Under the pieces are notes generated by a model that worked only from the letters and a program-made list of their open reading frames with translations, had not been told where the DNA came from and did no database searches. A DNA stretch of 64,000 bases. Origin: Breviolum minutum Mf 1.05b.01. Lineage: Eukaryota > Sar > Dinophyceae > Suessiales > Symbiodiniaceae. The position numbers and the translations under genes are program-made. The stretch spans positions 1,666 to 65,665 of the forward strand of contig DF241552.1 in the NCBI GenBank assembly GCA_000507305.1. Direction: 5' to 3'. Of this stretch, positions 43,164 to 55,940 are shown piece after piece. The first letter of the stretch is position 1, and the number at the start of each line of letters is the position of its first letter.

Positions 43164-43854
43164 TGCTGTAATTATATGTGTATAGCAGTATTACGGCCCT
43201 TTCTTAAAGTGATTGACATGGCTCACTGTAAAGCAACCCACTATTGCACCAAGCAGTTTTTAACCATCACCATTTTCTACAATTGCCACAAGGGCAACTT
43301 GCACCATGTTGTTAGCTGCAACATCGGAGGGGGTCGGGGCGTTTTGGCAGCAGCTTTGTGGTAGCCTATCCCAATCCCCGTATGTATGTGTATACATGTG
43401 TGAAATGATGCGGTGAATATGCAGGCTGCAGTATATTTTTTTTCTTCACTGCAAACCCGTAATTTTTGTCACACCAAGATCTACTCTCCCGGTGTGTCCT
43501 TCATTTTTTTGCATTGCCGGCAATTTTCATAAGGATGCAACAGGTCCACAAATATCCATATCATTTACATATGTAGTTCTTTTTCACTATCCACTTGAGG
43601 TTGATGCCACGTTCCAAAGAAGAGTCACTCAAAATGAACTGCAGCAATGCACCCCTCAAACAAAAGTTAGTGAAACAGTCCAAGTAATGTGCCCTGGAAT
43701 CACTCCATGGTTGGTCTACTTTTATGTACATAAATTAAAAGTCAGATCCCCATCGTTGATGATTTATACCTTTTAGAATTCAAGAAGGCGGTAGATTTAT
43801 ACCAATTGCTATCATAAATCATCAAAGTTTCCTTTTGTTGAACGATTCCTTTGT

Positions 43855-44050
43855 TATAGTCTAAGTTCTATCCACCGACCCATGCAGTCACCATACCCTT
43901 CACAGCGCCGTTTATCGAATGTCACCCCTCGGTAACGAACAAAAATGCATCGTTCCGCCTGCACCGGAATTTTCGCAGAACCTGGCTTTGCGCCATGGTG
44001 GTTTTCCACAACAGCCCGGCCTCTGAGAAAGGAAGATGGGGAGTCGTAGG
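43855..44050. other. Exon-like GC-richer island, strand uncertain
   Basis: The plus strand reads YRMSPLGNEQKCIVPPAPEF, then SQNLALRHGGFPQQPG. The minus strand is open too (VENHHGAKPGSAKIPVQAER). No recognised domain. Confidence 0.25.
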
Positions 44051-45552
44051 ATCCATGGACGACCAACAAATGACCTCTTTATTTTGGATTCCTTGGGTTT
44101 TGCGAAAACCATCACTTCATAATACCCTTGTTACCCCAGAACTGGGTTTTGGGTACCATGGATTTGAGGGTTTTTACGATTGCTCCACCAGCTCGCATCT
44201 GATCTGAATGTTGGGATTGGAAGATGATTTGATGTCCTTTCAAGCAGTGTGGATCGACAAATCAAAGTTTTTACTACCAGAATTTGACTTCTGATCAATC
44301 AATGTTACATGTACAAAAGATATGTATACAGTATATAAACTCTGAGTGGCCTTTTTGCTGGGACTGTCCACGTTTTCCAGGTTTGAGGCGATTCCTTTTT
44401 TCATGTATTTCCAAATTTGCAGTGTTTTTTAGCCATCATGTTGAAGGTTTGGGCCTGCCATACACGAACAGTTCTGATAAACATCCCCTTTGCCTTTCAG
44501 GTTTTATGGTAGATCAGAGGGTGGCTTGAATTCTCTAAGTGTATGGACCTAGATGATTTGCATTGAGATGCATGAGCCTTTTTTGATGGCACCTTGGTTC
44601 GGCTATGTTTGGCTAGGGCTAGGGTTGACATCTTTGACGATGCGAGTCAGCGGCACAAAAAGTTAAGGATTTTTGGTGTGGTGTAACAAACTCCCTTCAA
44701 ATGTTTCTTCATCGGGAATAGGAGGTGAACAAAGCATGCTGACAAGTCAGGATCTGGAGTCTTTGAATAGGTAGAGTAAAGATATAAAACTGATTATGAC
44801 ATGAGTTTCCCAGGAGTTCTTTGTGTTTGCAACTGTCTATTGTTCTACTGTATCTTGTTGAATTACATGTGATTTTTATTTTGATTTACGCATTCCTTGA
44901 TGGGTAAACGTTTGTTTGCCTTTTGGATAATATATAGTGCATGCAGTTGCATTTCAAAACAGTTGTTTACACATCATACATTGTTTAAGTGCGAGCAATC
45001 GAGAAGGGTGTATTTTGAAAGGAAATATGAATTGACAACAAAGGTTTGCATGACCCAAATTTGTTGATTTTTCGCGTTCCCATCGACGCATGCTTCCCCT
45101 TTTCCTCAATTTTGGAGAATGGCCCCCTTTTAGGGGACATTTGTTCCTTTTCTCTTCGGGTACCAAAAAATGGGCCCCGACCACTTAATACATGGAGTTA
45201 TAACTCTACAAGTAGGTTGTTTTGATGGAAGCTGATTTATAAGGGTCATTTCTAGGGGCCGTATTTCACCCCATAACTGGTAGGGGCCTGTCATATGTCA
45301 CCAGTTTTCTCTGGAACGGCAAAGCTGGAAGCTGAGGATGTCAGCAACACTTTATGTGTGGCGACCATGGGGATTTTGGAAGGGCATATGTTGAGCATGT
45401 TTGTTCTGTTTATGTATTAATATATTTGTATAGTTGAATTTTTGTATTTGCAATTATGTAAATCTGTTTATATATACGTACATAAGATGTGATACATGCA
45501 AACTTCATATGAGCATTGGCTACACAATGAAATGGTGCTTAGATGTTTAAAT

Positions 45553-45692
45553 CATGAACATTATCATGATCATCATGAATCATCATTATCATCATGAATC
45601 ATCATGATAATCATGATCATCATGGTCATCATCATGATGATCATGATCATCATGGTCATCATCATGATGATCATCAGCATGATCATCAGCGG

Positions 45693-45735
<43 letters not shown>
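45553..45735. repeat. ATC/CAT-rich microsatellite block
   Basis: Imperfect TCATCATGA units end in an uninterrupted (ATC)n run near 45690-45733. A similar run occurs at about 57087-57166. Confidence 0.9.
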
Positions 45736-46249
45736 GCGCAATGCACATGGTTACATGATGTAATATGATACATGTGTTTCCCCATCCAGATGGCAAGCAA
45801 GGAATGCAGCATGAATTTTCATTGCTTTCCAGCAAAGGCCCAACACAATCCCACTGAAAGTATTGTTTATAGCGACCTCCGGAGGATGCCTTTGTTACTA
45901 GTATGAACCTCCATCGTAAAACCTGTTCATAAATCCGCTAATGTCAGGGAGGTGTCTATAGCACCATGACTACATGATGATAAACGATCCGTTTTGGATT
46001 AAGGTTGGCCAGCAGATTTCATTAACCAACCAATGAATGATTTGGCATCATTTCGCATCTAATGAGTTGGTCATAGACTCATTTTCTGTCAAAAAAAACT
46101 GGTAGGAAGACATAGAATTACCGAGGTAATTATATACCTCAGATCATGAGCCTTGTGAGATTGAAAAACCATTAAATGTGATTCATCGGACGGTGACGTT
46201 TGCCTCGTCCATAAGTCCATAAGTCCATAATAACATGATGATTGGAAGA

Positions 46250-46315
46250 TGATCCGGCTTCCTTTTCAAATGGTCCCTTTTCAGGGGACGTTCGCTATTT
46301 TTCTGCAAGGGAAGT
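46250..46315. mobile_element. MITE-like family A, fragment
   Basis: GATTGGAAGATGATCC, then CCCTTTTCAGGGGACG and TCTGCAAGGGAAGTA match the right half of the family. Confidence 0.4.
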
Positions 46316-48580
46316 ATCTATTGACCTGCCATTATAAAAATCTCTACCTCAGGATCCTTCTGCCTACATCAGCGTGGAGCCTCAGGAAATTTCTAAAGAT
46401 CTACCCCGGAGAATAGGATAGAAAAGGGGTGGAACACATCTCGATCAACTAACATACGTATCAGAAGAGCTGTAAAATAGATTAAGATGGATCTGTTGAA
46501 TGGTTGGAAGACTATTTTGTTATGTTGGCAAGGGTGGTTGCCACCCTTTAAGCCTTTGGCATTTGAATGCTCACCGGTCACCTGTGACTTGGACCTGGTG
46601 ACCCCAATGACTTGGACGGCTTTCGCAGCCAACCTTGGGGCTCCCCCCTTGAGGTCAGACTGAATCGGAAGTGGATATGGAGGTAGGCCGTATCGCTGTT
46701 TCGTTTCAGTGTCTTGGGAAGGTAGATGCTACTCTTATAACTCACAGCTTACGTATATAGCTTATGTAGACTCATTTTTTTCAGGTTGTAAAGGGTGGTA
46801 GGTAGTTGTATATGAGTTTATTCGGTATTTGAAGAAAACATACTGTGCAAGACGATGTGTGGTTGTTTGGTTGTTTGGTGCTGAAGAGTTGCATGTGCAT
46901 GGTTTCCAAGTATTTGTTGGATGTCCTAATTTTGAGACATTAAGTACTTCCAAAAGTCAGAACATCATGGCAAATCAGCTCGGGTGGTTTACCACAGTTT
47001 ACGGGATGGCTATGGGACAAGGGCCCTCCCAAGACGCCTGTGACCACCAGAAGATTTGTTTTTTTAAGGCTTGGGGGATCCTACAGAAACTGCTAACATT
47101 CTCTATGCACTGGCATTCTGGTGATTGGGAAGGGAATCACACCACGATACATATATTTAATCTACATATTCATTTATATAGTTACATATATATATATTAT
47201 ATATATATATTTATTTATACACATTTATTTTCTGTTCACACATACAGCTATATAAAGAGGCCATGACGTTTCCTTTTCATTTCTAGTATCATCCATCCAG
47301 TTCCCCCAACAAAAACCTCTTAGAATATTTTTTTCAGGAACATATGTTCGCTAGGATTTTGGGTTTCAGTTGGTGTCTTAATATGAGGATCCGATGCACG
47401 AGGTGATACGATCCATAAGATATTTGTATCAACCAGCTGAACCAGTCATTTCAGGCCTTGATGGGTACTGCAAGTTTGAAGTATATATCTACAATTTAAT
47501 ATAGTTTAACTATATATCTATGTATACACATATATGTATAAATGTACATCAATTCATTCGCAGCTTTTGATGACTGTATTTTTTGGTTACAAAGCTGGAA
47601 GTGATTTCAATCAAACTAGCAACTCCATCACAGTTGTTGTTTTATTTACCGTAATTGATGGACACACTCTGGCGAACAAGTGTGGAGGTATGGACACAGA
47701 GTTAAATCATAGTAGGTTTGATGATTAAACAAACCTCACAACTGCGTAGCTGCATGTTTGTCCATCAGCTATGGCAGATCATTTGGGTGACAACTTAGGA
47801 ATTAATCTGGTAACAACATGACTCCATCATTTGAGCAAAAAGCTCCAACACTCATCATCATCTTTGGGTTCAAAAAACCCAGCAACCTCCAAGCCCCATC
47901 CTCTTCTGTTCACAAGACATGAACAGAGTCAACAGATGTTTTAGTTTTTTTGAAGGAAGTACGAATAAAATGATTCTTATTTGAGATCATTTGCAATTTT
48001 GGATGTTTAGACCCCCCCACCACCACACACATCCACCATCCATGCGTTCACCCCAAAAAACACCTGTTTCACCCATCTTCCCAACTTTTTTCAGTCGTCG
48101 GCTCGTCAGGTGAAGAAGAAGACAGATCAGCTCTCAACCAGGTGACCCAGCTCGGGATCGGGAGCTATTTTTTGTTTCGATGTACCAACTTTGCTACATC
48201 ACCGTTCGGATCGGATATGCAGGATATGTATGGATATGTGTGTGTGAGGTTGTGAGAATACATGAGAATCTGTGTAGGGATTTTTAGATCAGGGAAATCC
48301 AGCTCTGAGACAATCCTATGGGTTCGACATCAGATGCTCGCCTGCATTGATCCTTCTTGAAACCTGAGCAGAAGTAGTGTAAACAAAAACATGTCCTCAA
48401 AAATATTGTGCATCCCCGTAGTGAACCCCCCTACCAAAAAAAACACTCCACTGCGTGTGAAAGCCTGTGTCAGATTTCCAAACCACACACATGGAGATAT
48501 GTTTGGTGTTCTTTTCTGACAATTTTTGGACCGAAGTTCTTCCCTCCACCGTTTCACATGATGAAAAGTCACACGATGTT
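46316..48580. other. No gene recognised
   Basis: AT-rich DNA with TA microsatellites (47185-47210) and short open stretches without domain similarity. Confidence 0.35.
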
Positions 48581-48589
48581 TGCCTCCAG

Positions 48590-48670
48590 GGTCTCTGGTT
48601 TGGAGGTGGAGAATCTCAGGTCTGTCGATGTCTGTTGGGTGGAAAATGGATAGATTTCTGGACTTTCAGG
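48590..48670 (+). other. Candidate exon, 27 codons
   Basis: CCTCCAG acceptor followed by G, and GTACAAATG donor. Exactly 81 nt reading GLWFGGGESQVCRCLLGGKW, then IDFWTFR. Product unknown. Confidence 0.4.
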
Positions 48671-49285
48671 GTACAAATGAGAAGTTGATATGTAGTATTT
48701 GGATGTATTTGGAGGCCGTGCGGTGAGGTATAAACCTTACTGAAACGGGGGACTTGCTTTATTTGCAGCACTTTGTACCTGGTGAGGGTTGCTGTTTGGG
48801 AACTTCTGAACCTGTGAAAGTTTGAGGAAATACGCAAATTCAAGGAATATACAAACATGCAACTTGAAAAAAATATATGAAGGAGTCTTTATTATATACG
48901 CATACATATATGACATGTGTTTATTCACACTGAGCCGGCACTTTCTTTCCTTTTGCTGTGCGGTTAAAAAACTAAGATATGTTTTTATCACATTGACCTG
49001 GGATGCCCATGTGGATTTGTTTTACTAGATGCCAGCATGTCATTCTATCACGTGGTGATTTGTGACCTTTTCGATTCAAGACCTATTTAGGGGGCCACTT
49101 TGAATACCCTGGTACATGATGTAACGCATTTACACTTACGTTTCACATGCTATAATTCTGTGTTTTAGCGTATTGGATTTGAATGCAGTACTACTATCTA
49201 TTTAGTTCCAGAGTTATACAAGTACTGTATATCCATGAATCTTAGTGTTACTGTACATTTGATCCTACTTTATCTACAGCTACAG

Positions 49286-49427
49286 TACCAGTGCTCTCGC
49301 CATAGGTTGAAGAAGCGTGTTGCCATCCTGTCCATTGAAGTCACACATCTCGAGAGACTTGGTGAAGACAAGAACCGTTGGCATCGATCTGGGAAAACTT
49401 GGACAACACCTGACATTACTGGAAAGG
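49286..49427 (+). other. Candidate exon, Lys/Arg-rich
   Basis: After CTACAG the plus strand reads YQCSRHRLKKRVAILSIEVT, then HLERLGEDKNRWHRSGKTWT, ending before GGTAGC. Strong coding character; product unknown. It may belong with the islands at 33.7-37.8 and 48.6 kb in one plus-strand gene. Confidence 0.4.
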
Positions 49428-49994
49428 GTAGCTTTGTCAGGGAGTGTTTCCTCAAAATGTTCACCAAACTCAGTGTGTCAGTATGGTGAATGGTTATACT
49501 TTTAACAGGATATTAGCATGTGAATTATGATGCAACAAATGTGACCTCACCCCAAATGGTGGTTCTCGTTAATGGAAACTCCAACGAAGCATGCGCCTAC
49601 TTTATGTCAAGCTAGTGAAAGCTGGGATTGGGGTGCGATGGATGAAATGTCAGGGTTGCAGATTCGTCTCTTCTACATTTTCAGAAGCAAAGCCGCCAAA
49701 GCCAATCCAAAAATTAATTATTGAATCTTATGTGTTTGGCCTTCTTCTTTGTTGCTTGACTCCAGAATGAACTCCTTCAATGACCCAAAGTATCCTCGCA
49801 AATTCTACAGATATTCAGCCTAGTTGCCTGTTTTGTTTTTTGTTTCCTACCCTCATGTTGGTTGGAATCCTCCCGCATTTCCCACGTGTTTACCCAACCA
49901 GCTACACGAAAAACAACTTGTTGACCTTGGGCTCCAAGAGGTTGCAGCTATATGAAAGACACCAAGAGAAGACAAGAAAACAAAATAGATTCAA

Positions 49995-50095
49995 CTACTG
50001 GGTGGTGGTTTCAAATATTGTTTTTGTTCATCCCTACTTGGGGAAATGATCCAATTTGACTAGTATTTTTCAAATGGGTTCAAACAACCAACTAG
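49995..50095. mobile_element. MITE-like family B, copy
   Basis: CTGGGTGGTGGTTTCAAAT on the left and AACAACCAACTAG on the right, with the internal GGGGAAATGATCCAATTTGA. Confidence 0.75.
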
Positions 50096-50283
50096 ATTAG
50101 TTGATTTGATTTGGGACCTTGACAGAATATGACAGTTGTCAAAGAGGCAGCGCAACAACCGTAAGATACAGCTGTTTCAATAGTTTCTTTTTGTTGCATA
50201 ACCCTTTTTTACATCCAAGTATATACCAACTCACTTGTTGATGTATCTGGAGAGATTCCAAATCACCGACGCTTCGCCCCACA

Positions 50284-52163
50284 ATGGCCCCCAAACGTCG
50301 GGCAGCAAAAGCTCCCAAGAATGCAAAAGCTGTTGAGCCGGCTGTGGCTGAAAAGGCCTGATCATTCAGCCACGTTGCTACGCACTGAATATGATTGCAT
50401 TGCATATGGTACATATGTTTAACTTGGCCTTCGGCAGACTTGATATTGTCATTTTTGCCTCCCCTTCTTATTTGTATGCAAAAGGTATATATCATCTTGC
50501 ATTGTATCTTGTAATATATACACCTGTTTATTCATCTGAAAATGGCACACATCATTTCATCATGCTCAATGAATGCTATAATTACATTTGTTTGTGCGGC
50601 GATCTACCCGCAGAACCAACCCTCCCCCCAATGTGATGACCGTCCAACCTCTCAGTGGTTGGGAGAGTCCCAAAGCCAGCAGTTTTGCAGCAGACCCGGC
50701 ACCTGACATTCCAATTTGTTGCATAATTTGCAACTTTTTTCGACGTTGAAAAACTGTACTGAGCAAACTGTTGTGGCCTCTATTATTCACCTAAAGGTAC
50801 GGATTGTTTTGCATTGTCTGAAATTGTCTCATCTAATCTCTTTTTCTTTGATAGTATGGTGTTGTTCCTGGTCTTGCCTCATTGTTTTATCTTATGTGAA
50901 CTTGCAACATCTTACCCCATGTGATTTTGTTTTATTTCATCTCAAGGGCTCTTGTCAATCTTTACACCATCACTCCCCCAATGGCACGTGGTGACCCCAG
51001 AACCTGGAACATAGCATCCGGGTCAATAAAGAATACTACAGGATATACCACCATCTACATTTACGGGGGGACGGGGCTGGAGTACCACCCTTCATGGAGT
51101 ACCTATGGCTATGGGGCTTGGGGGGCGGATTCTTACTTGTTCACCTGGAACATATAAAATTGATGTTCTGTAATTAATTGTTCATCATGCTTTCTGTTTA
51201 TTATTTATCCCCCTTCATGTCCCTCCTCATCCTCATCCTTCTTCACCAACACCATCCTCCTCCTCATGCCTTCAAGGACCCTGTTATGGCATCTAGATCC
51301 ATCAATGCCAAAAGGAGTGCAAAAGCTAAAGAACACATCAAAAATGCTGCCAAAAATGACAGGTAATACATAATCTCTTTTGTACAATTTGCACATGTTT
51401 CTCTGCAAAATCTTCACATGTTTCACCCATGTATCTAGAACTGTTTTTTTAAAACAATAATTAAACATGTGTTATCCATGTTTTCTACGTGTTTTGTCAC
51501 TGTTTCCCTTTGAGTTTTCCCACATCCACCGTTTCCGGTTCCGCAGATGGCTGCTGCCTTACCCTTCGGCGCCAACTTTGTGCGTCAGAACATGCGAGGC
51601 CGCAGAACTTGTGCCAGTCAATGGGACCTCAACGCCGAGGGGTCATGGGTTATGGTTGCAGGTTGACCATGTGATTGTGGTGTCACTATGATATGTTTTT
51701 TGTAAATAGTGGCTTGGTCATGCACACAAAAGCAATTTCACATTGATGCCAAAGTTGTTGTTTGTTTCTAAATATGGCTGTTTTGGGCATCTATCTTTGA
51801 TTTCAGACGATATGGCAAACTAAACAATGCTGGCTTGAAAGTACGCCATGAAAGGATTGCATGTCCTCTTGGAAAGGATATATAGTTCCTGTCAGGAATT
51901 TTAGTTTATCAGAAGGTACCCTACATTCAGTACATTATGTTGTAAATATGAGCATGGGATACGTACTATCTTTGTTCAAGTAACCAAGATTCACTCCTCA
52001 ATATGTAAGTTATCAGAACGTGCGAGAGCATATCCATGAATCCCAGAAACAATCAAGCTTTTTTTTTTACAAAATCATACCGGGTCATATAGGATTTTAT
52101 TTCGACATTTTGGATGAACTCACACAAAAACCCCCATGTGTTGATGCTAAACAATATGATACA
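50284..52163 (+). CDS. Likely 5' exons of the RecQ-like gene
   Basis: A start-like exon, ATG at 50284, reads MAPKRRAAKAPKNAKAVEPA and VAEK up to a possible GC donor at 50356. Further islands: about 50609-50690 after CCCGCAG; 51282-51362 after TTCAAG|G (DPVMASRSINAKRSAKAKEH) with donor GTAATAC; 51547 to about 51664 after TTCCGCAG (one phase-consistent frame gives WLLPYPSAPTLCVRTCEAAE; another gives NFVRQNMRGRR); and 52093-52163 after TATAG|G (YFDILDELTQKPPCVDAKQY). Basic N-termini are common in RecQ4-type helicases. The link to the helicase exons is by strand, order and lack of another promoter-like break. More exons must exist between 52163 and 57230. Confidence 0.35.
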
Positions 52164-54020
52164 GTAAGGATTTCATCGTCGAGCCGTATTTTCATATTGA
52201 ATGAAACATGTTTGGGTTGGAGGAAGGTACAGTCATTATCAGTGCATTCATTTGGTCAGGGTGTAGCTGTTGGAAGTGTTGATGCTTCAGAAATCTGGCC
52301 GAGTTAGAATCAACGGTTTATTTTGTGATCCCCACACCCCAGTTACCCATTGATTTTCGAGCATTTTTTGGGGTTTATCACTATAGTTATAACCCCATCC
52401 ATAATGATCGTAGGGGCCCCACCTTGTACACCTGGGAACATTTGGACAAACCCGAAGCAAAAATGGAGTTTTGGATGCTTCAGATGACTGATGTCCCCGG
52501 ATTTCAACTAAGTCTGATGTTTAGGTGATCCAGGTGTTCAGGATTTCAGGGGTTCGTGTACTTCAAGCTTTACACCAAGCTTTTGAATACATCCCACATG
52601 AGTTTTTTGGTATGGGATTTATCCGGATCAGTAGTATGGAAACATCACTTTCCTGAAAAGGTTGGATCCGGATCCCTTTCTTTTGCCACTCAAGTCGTAT
52701 TGGTTTTGGTTGTAAAAAGCATCACATTTAAGCAGAGAAAGTCTCGGTTTTAGGAAAAGTATTGTTCCCCAGTTTCACAATGTGTTTCAACATATCAGAC
52801 ATAATTGATATCATTCAACTAAAGTATTCAATATTCTGTCCTATTGAGGTTCAAAAGTGCGATCCACCCATTGAAAACAAACAAGAGAAACCAAAAAAAG
52901 TTGGATGCATTCTAAAGTTCCAAATTTCGGAATACCCCAGTGGGGCTCCAAGGGGAAGGATGGACAAAAGCTCTGAGAGAGTAAAGCTGCCCCTGCTCGT
53001 TGTTTTTTTTGAGTGAAAAATAAACTCCCTAGCCTATAGTTTGATATTGGAAATCATCCGTATACACATACAAAGCTTAGAGTCACCATCAAATTAAAAA
53101 ATAGGCTCCAACAAACCTCAAGTGAATATTATTGTTTAATGCGCCCAAGGTAAAGGAAGTGGATCGAAGGCAAAGGCTGTGAATCGTTTGTATGGCAAGG
53201 ATGGCAGGTGGAGGGACGGTTGGGGGATGATGATGGATCGGTTGGTAAAATCCAAGGGGGAAAGGAGGGAGGTTTTAAAAACTTCGTAGATGAAAAAGGT
53301 ATCCAAGGTTGATTTTATGAAAGATGTTTGTGTTGCATCGAATATGTCATGAGGTTTTATTATTCAAGTTTTTGGTCATGGCCAACACTGATTGAACCGT
53401 ACATGATGTCAACAAAAAATGACAAACACATACTTCCTTAAGAGATCATTCACTGTCATTCTGGGTTCTCCATATTTATATAGAAATAGAGAAAATTCCA
53501 ATTCCAACGCTACATCGGAAGCGATGTTTCCAGCCCTGCTACGATGTATCCAATGTTTCTGAATAGGTCCTGCAAGGACTGAGTCTACAGACACATGTAT
53601 AGAACGCCATTTCATGATTCTCAAGACGGTGTTCCATGTATTGTGTTGTTGGAATTTTTTGACCTATATTTTAATTGACATGTAGAAGTTAGCACCTGAA
53701 TGATGATGGTTGGACGATTCATTTATTTTAGTTTGTGGAGGAAAAAATACATAGATATCATCGAAAGTGATCAATGTACATTTAAATAATGTCATAGGTA
53801 GAAGTATGTATCATAAGACAACAATACCGTTCCGTGGAGCATTTGTTGTCATTCTTGACCTCAAATAGAATATGTCTGGTTTTTGCGACCGCAATATCGT
53901 GCCAGGATGAAACGAAAGTATAGCAATGCTCCCGGACCCATCACTGGAGCTCCAACTACAAGAAGACAGGTGTGGGGTGTGGTGGTTGAAGTGGCTGAAG
54001 GGAAACGGAAAAGAAACGCT

Positions 54021-54127
54021 TATCCTCCCTGAAACTAACATAGCCCCTGAAAATTGATGGTTGGAAGACTAGTGTCCTTTTGAGATGGCCTATTTTCAGG
54101 GGCGAGCTGTTAGTTTTAGGGAGTGTA
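54021..54127. mobile_element. MITE-like family A, copy
   Basis: TATCCTCCCTGAAACTAACA with TAGCCCCTGAAAA on the left; TTTTCAGGGGC and TGTTAGTTTTAGGGAGTGTA on the right. Confidence 0.8.
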
Positions 54128-54924
54128 AGAGAAACCCGGACATGACACATGTAATTCCTCGATGTTCCTCGGAGTTTAGGGGGACTTTGGATGTAGTGCA
54201 ACCGACTAAGAAGTCATTGATGGGTTTTTAACAAACGACTTAGTAAGGTTTGCCAAGATGCAACCAACAATTCGTAGCCTAACTACCCTTTTTTGCATCC
54301 TGGTGAATTTATAGTGACAACTCTGCCGATGTTACCTCAGATGACGTTCTAACTAATAGGTTTTCATCCTCACAAAACAACCTTGGAGTTTTGTGTCCAA
54401 ACTACCTGGGTGGTGTGTGTGTGTGTGTTGTGATCAGCAGTTGTGAGCAGCCGGGATGAGGATCTGTTCCATGCAATTGGATGAAGGGTTGAGCACTCTA
54501 TATATATCAGCTACCCCTCCTCACCTCCAATCATCATGCTTCAGTGGAGAACCACCCCGTTTCCTTTTTAAAGGAAACCATCAACTAACCTAGGTTTAAC
54601 ATGTTCAACCCTCCATTTTTGGTGGAAGAGTCGTTCTTAAGTATGATCAACATTTGGACCCTGAACAGGTTATCTTTGGGGGATTCTCCTCTGAAATGCA
54701 AACAGTTGTGAAAGATATGATAACAGTCAGTGTATCAATGTGCTAATGATATCTAATGATCTGATAATGACATGATAATGTTAATGATATGCTATCATAT
54801 TGATATGATATAATAATTAAAGACATCAATCATTATCCTCTTAGTTCTTCTTGGTATTCAAGACATCATCAAGCAAACCATCACTTCATCAATCGCTCCA
54901 AGGGTGGTCTCTTGTCCAACCTCC

Positions 54925-55187
54925 TAGGAGCGTGCACTGAAACATCAGCACCAGACTTTGTCTGCCATCAGAAACTGCTCACTGCTGAAATTCAAGACCA
55001 AGAACGAACAAAGGACCCGAACAAGATGGGTTTTCTCAAAGATTTGGGATGTATAGACAAATCTCTTCTGTTTTTTCCACACAAAAAAACAATGGGGAGA
55101 GTTGTGGTTATTTGGTTCAATGGATCTATATGGTTGAATAAAATTTCATCGTCTTTGCAAGAAACTACTACACAAAATGGACCTTGA
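54925..55187 (+). other. Candidate exon or short open frame
   Basis: After CCTCCTAG|G the plus strand is open for 87 codons: TSAPDFVCHQKLLTAEIQDQ, then KMGFLKDLGCIDKSLLFF and a hydrophobic end before TGA. The minus strand is also open, so strand is not certain. It lies in the presumed long intron region of the RecQ-like gene. Confidence 0.3.
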
Positions 55188-55613
55188 AGCAATCCGTTTT
55201 GCAATGATGCCCATGCAATCTCCGGCCGAATGTTGTTTGTGAAAAAATCATTCACCAGCTTGGATTTGGTTTAGGAAGGGGGTTGGGTGACAAAAGAAGT
55301 GCTTAATAATAATTTAATGTTGTGTGATGTTTGTTTTTCTTTGTGGTGTGTAATTTCTACATGTCAAACTTCACAATATTGTTTCGATTCTATTGACTAA
55401 GTCATGATATGAGATGATTCGGACGGAGCCAAGGAGCTAATTGAGCTATGCGTTTTGGAGATGCGATGTTCCAGCTCCCCTCCTGCCATTGGGAACTTCT
55501 AGTCGCTTTGGGGTGGTGACATGGCACCGCCCCCCCAACAGGTACTTTTATCTTAGGGACGACTCCTCTTGCTACATTTCAGCCCAAGTGTATATTCAGA
55601 ATTAGCAATACAC

Positions 55614-55712
55614 TACACCCATGAAGTTTAACATAGCCCCGCAAAATGACGGCCTTCCCAAGAAAGAAGTCTCCCAACCATCGTTTTTCAGGGCTATGTT
55701 ATGTCGCAGGTC
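55614..55712. mobile_element. MITE-like family A, copy
   Basis: TACACCCATGAAGTTTAACA with TAGCCCCGCAAAATGA on the left; TTTTTCAGGGCTATGTTATG on the right. Confidence 0.65.
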
Positions 55713-55828
55713 GATAGTGTTTGCAGATCTTGTTTTCATACCTATAATCCAGACCTTAAGAGGTTTCCAAAGGATTTTGTGTTTTTCGATATGGGCCTTG
55801 GCACTATAAGTAATTGTTAGCAGGTTTC

Positions 55829-55940
55829 TTACCCCCCCAGAAAACTAACATGACAATGGAACCTCCACCATGAATGAAGATGTATTACCCATTGAAAATG
55901 TGGGGAGCTTCCAGCCTGTCATGTTAGTTTTCAGGGGTCT
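55829..55940. mobile_element. MITE-like family A, copy
   Basis: TTACCCCCCCAGAAAACTAA with CATGACAATGG on the left; CATGTTAGTTTTCAGGGGTC on the right. Close to the copy at 43058 in its core. Confidence 0.75.

Noticed and set aside
45553..45812. Met/Ile-rich minus-strand frame
   Set aside because: Entirely the translation of an ATC/ATG microsatellite.
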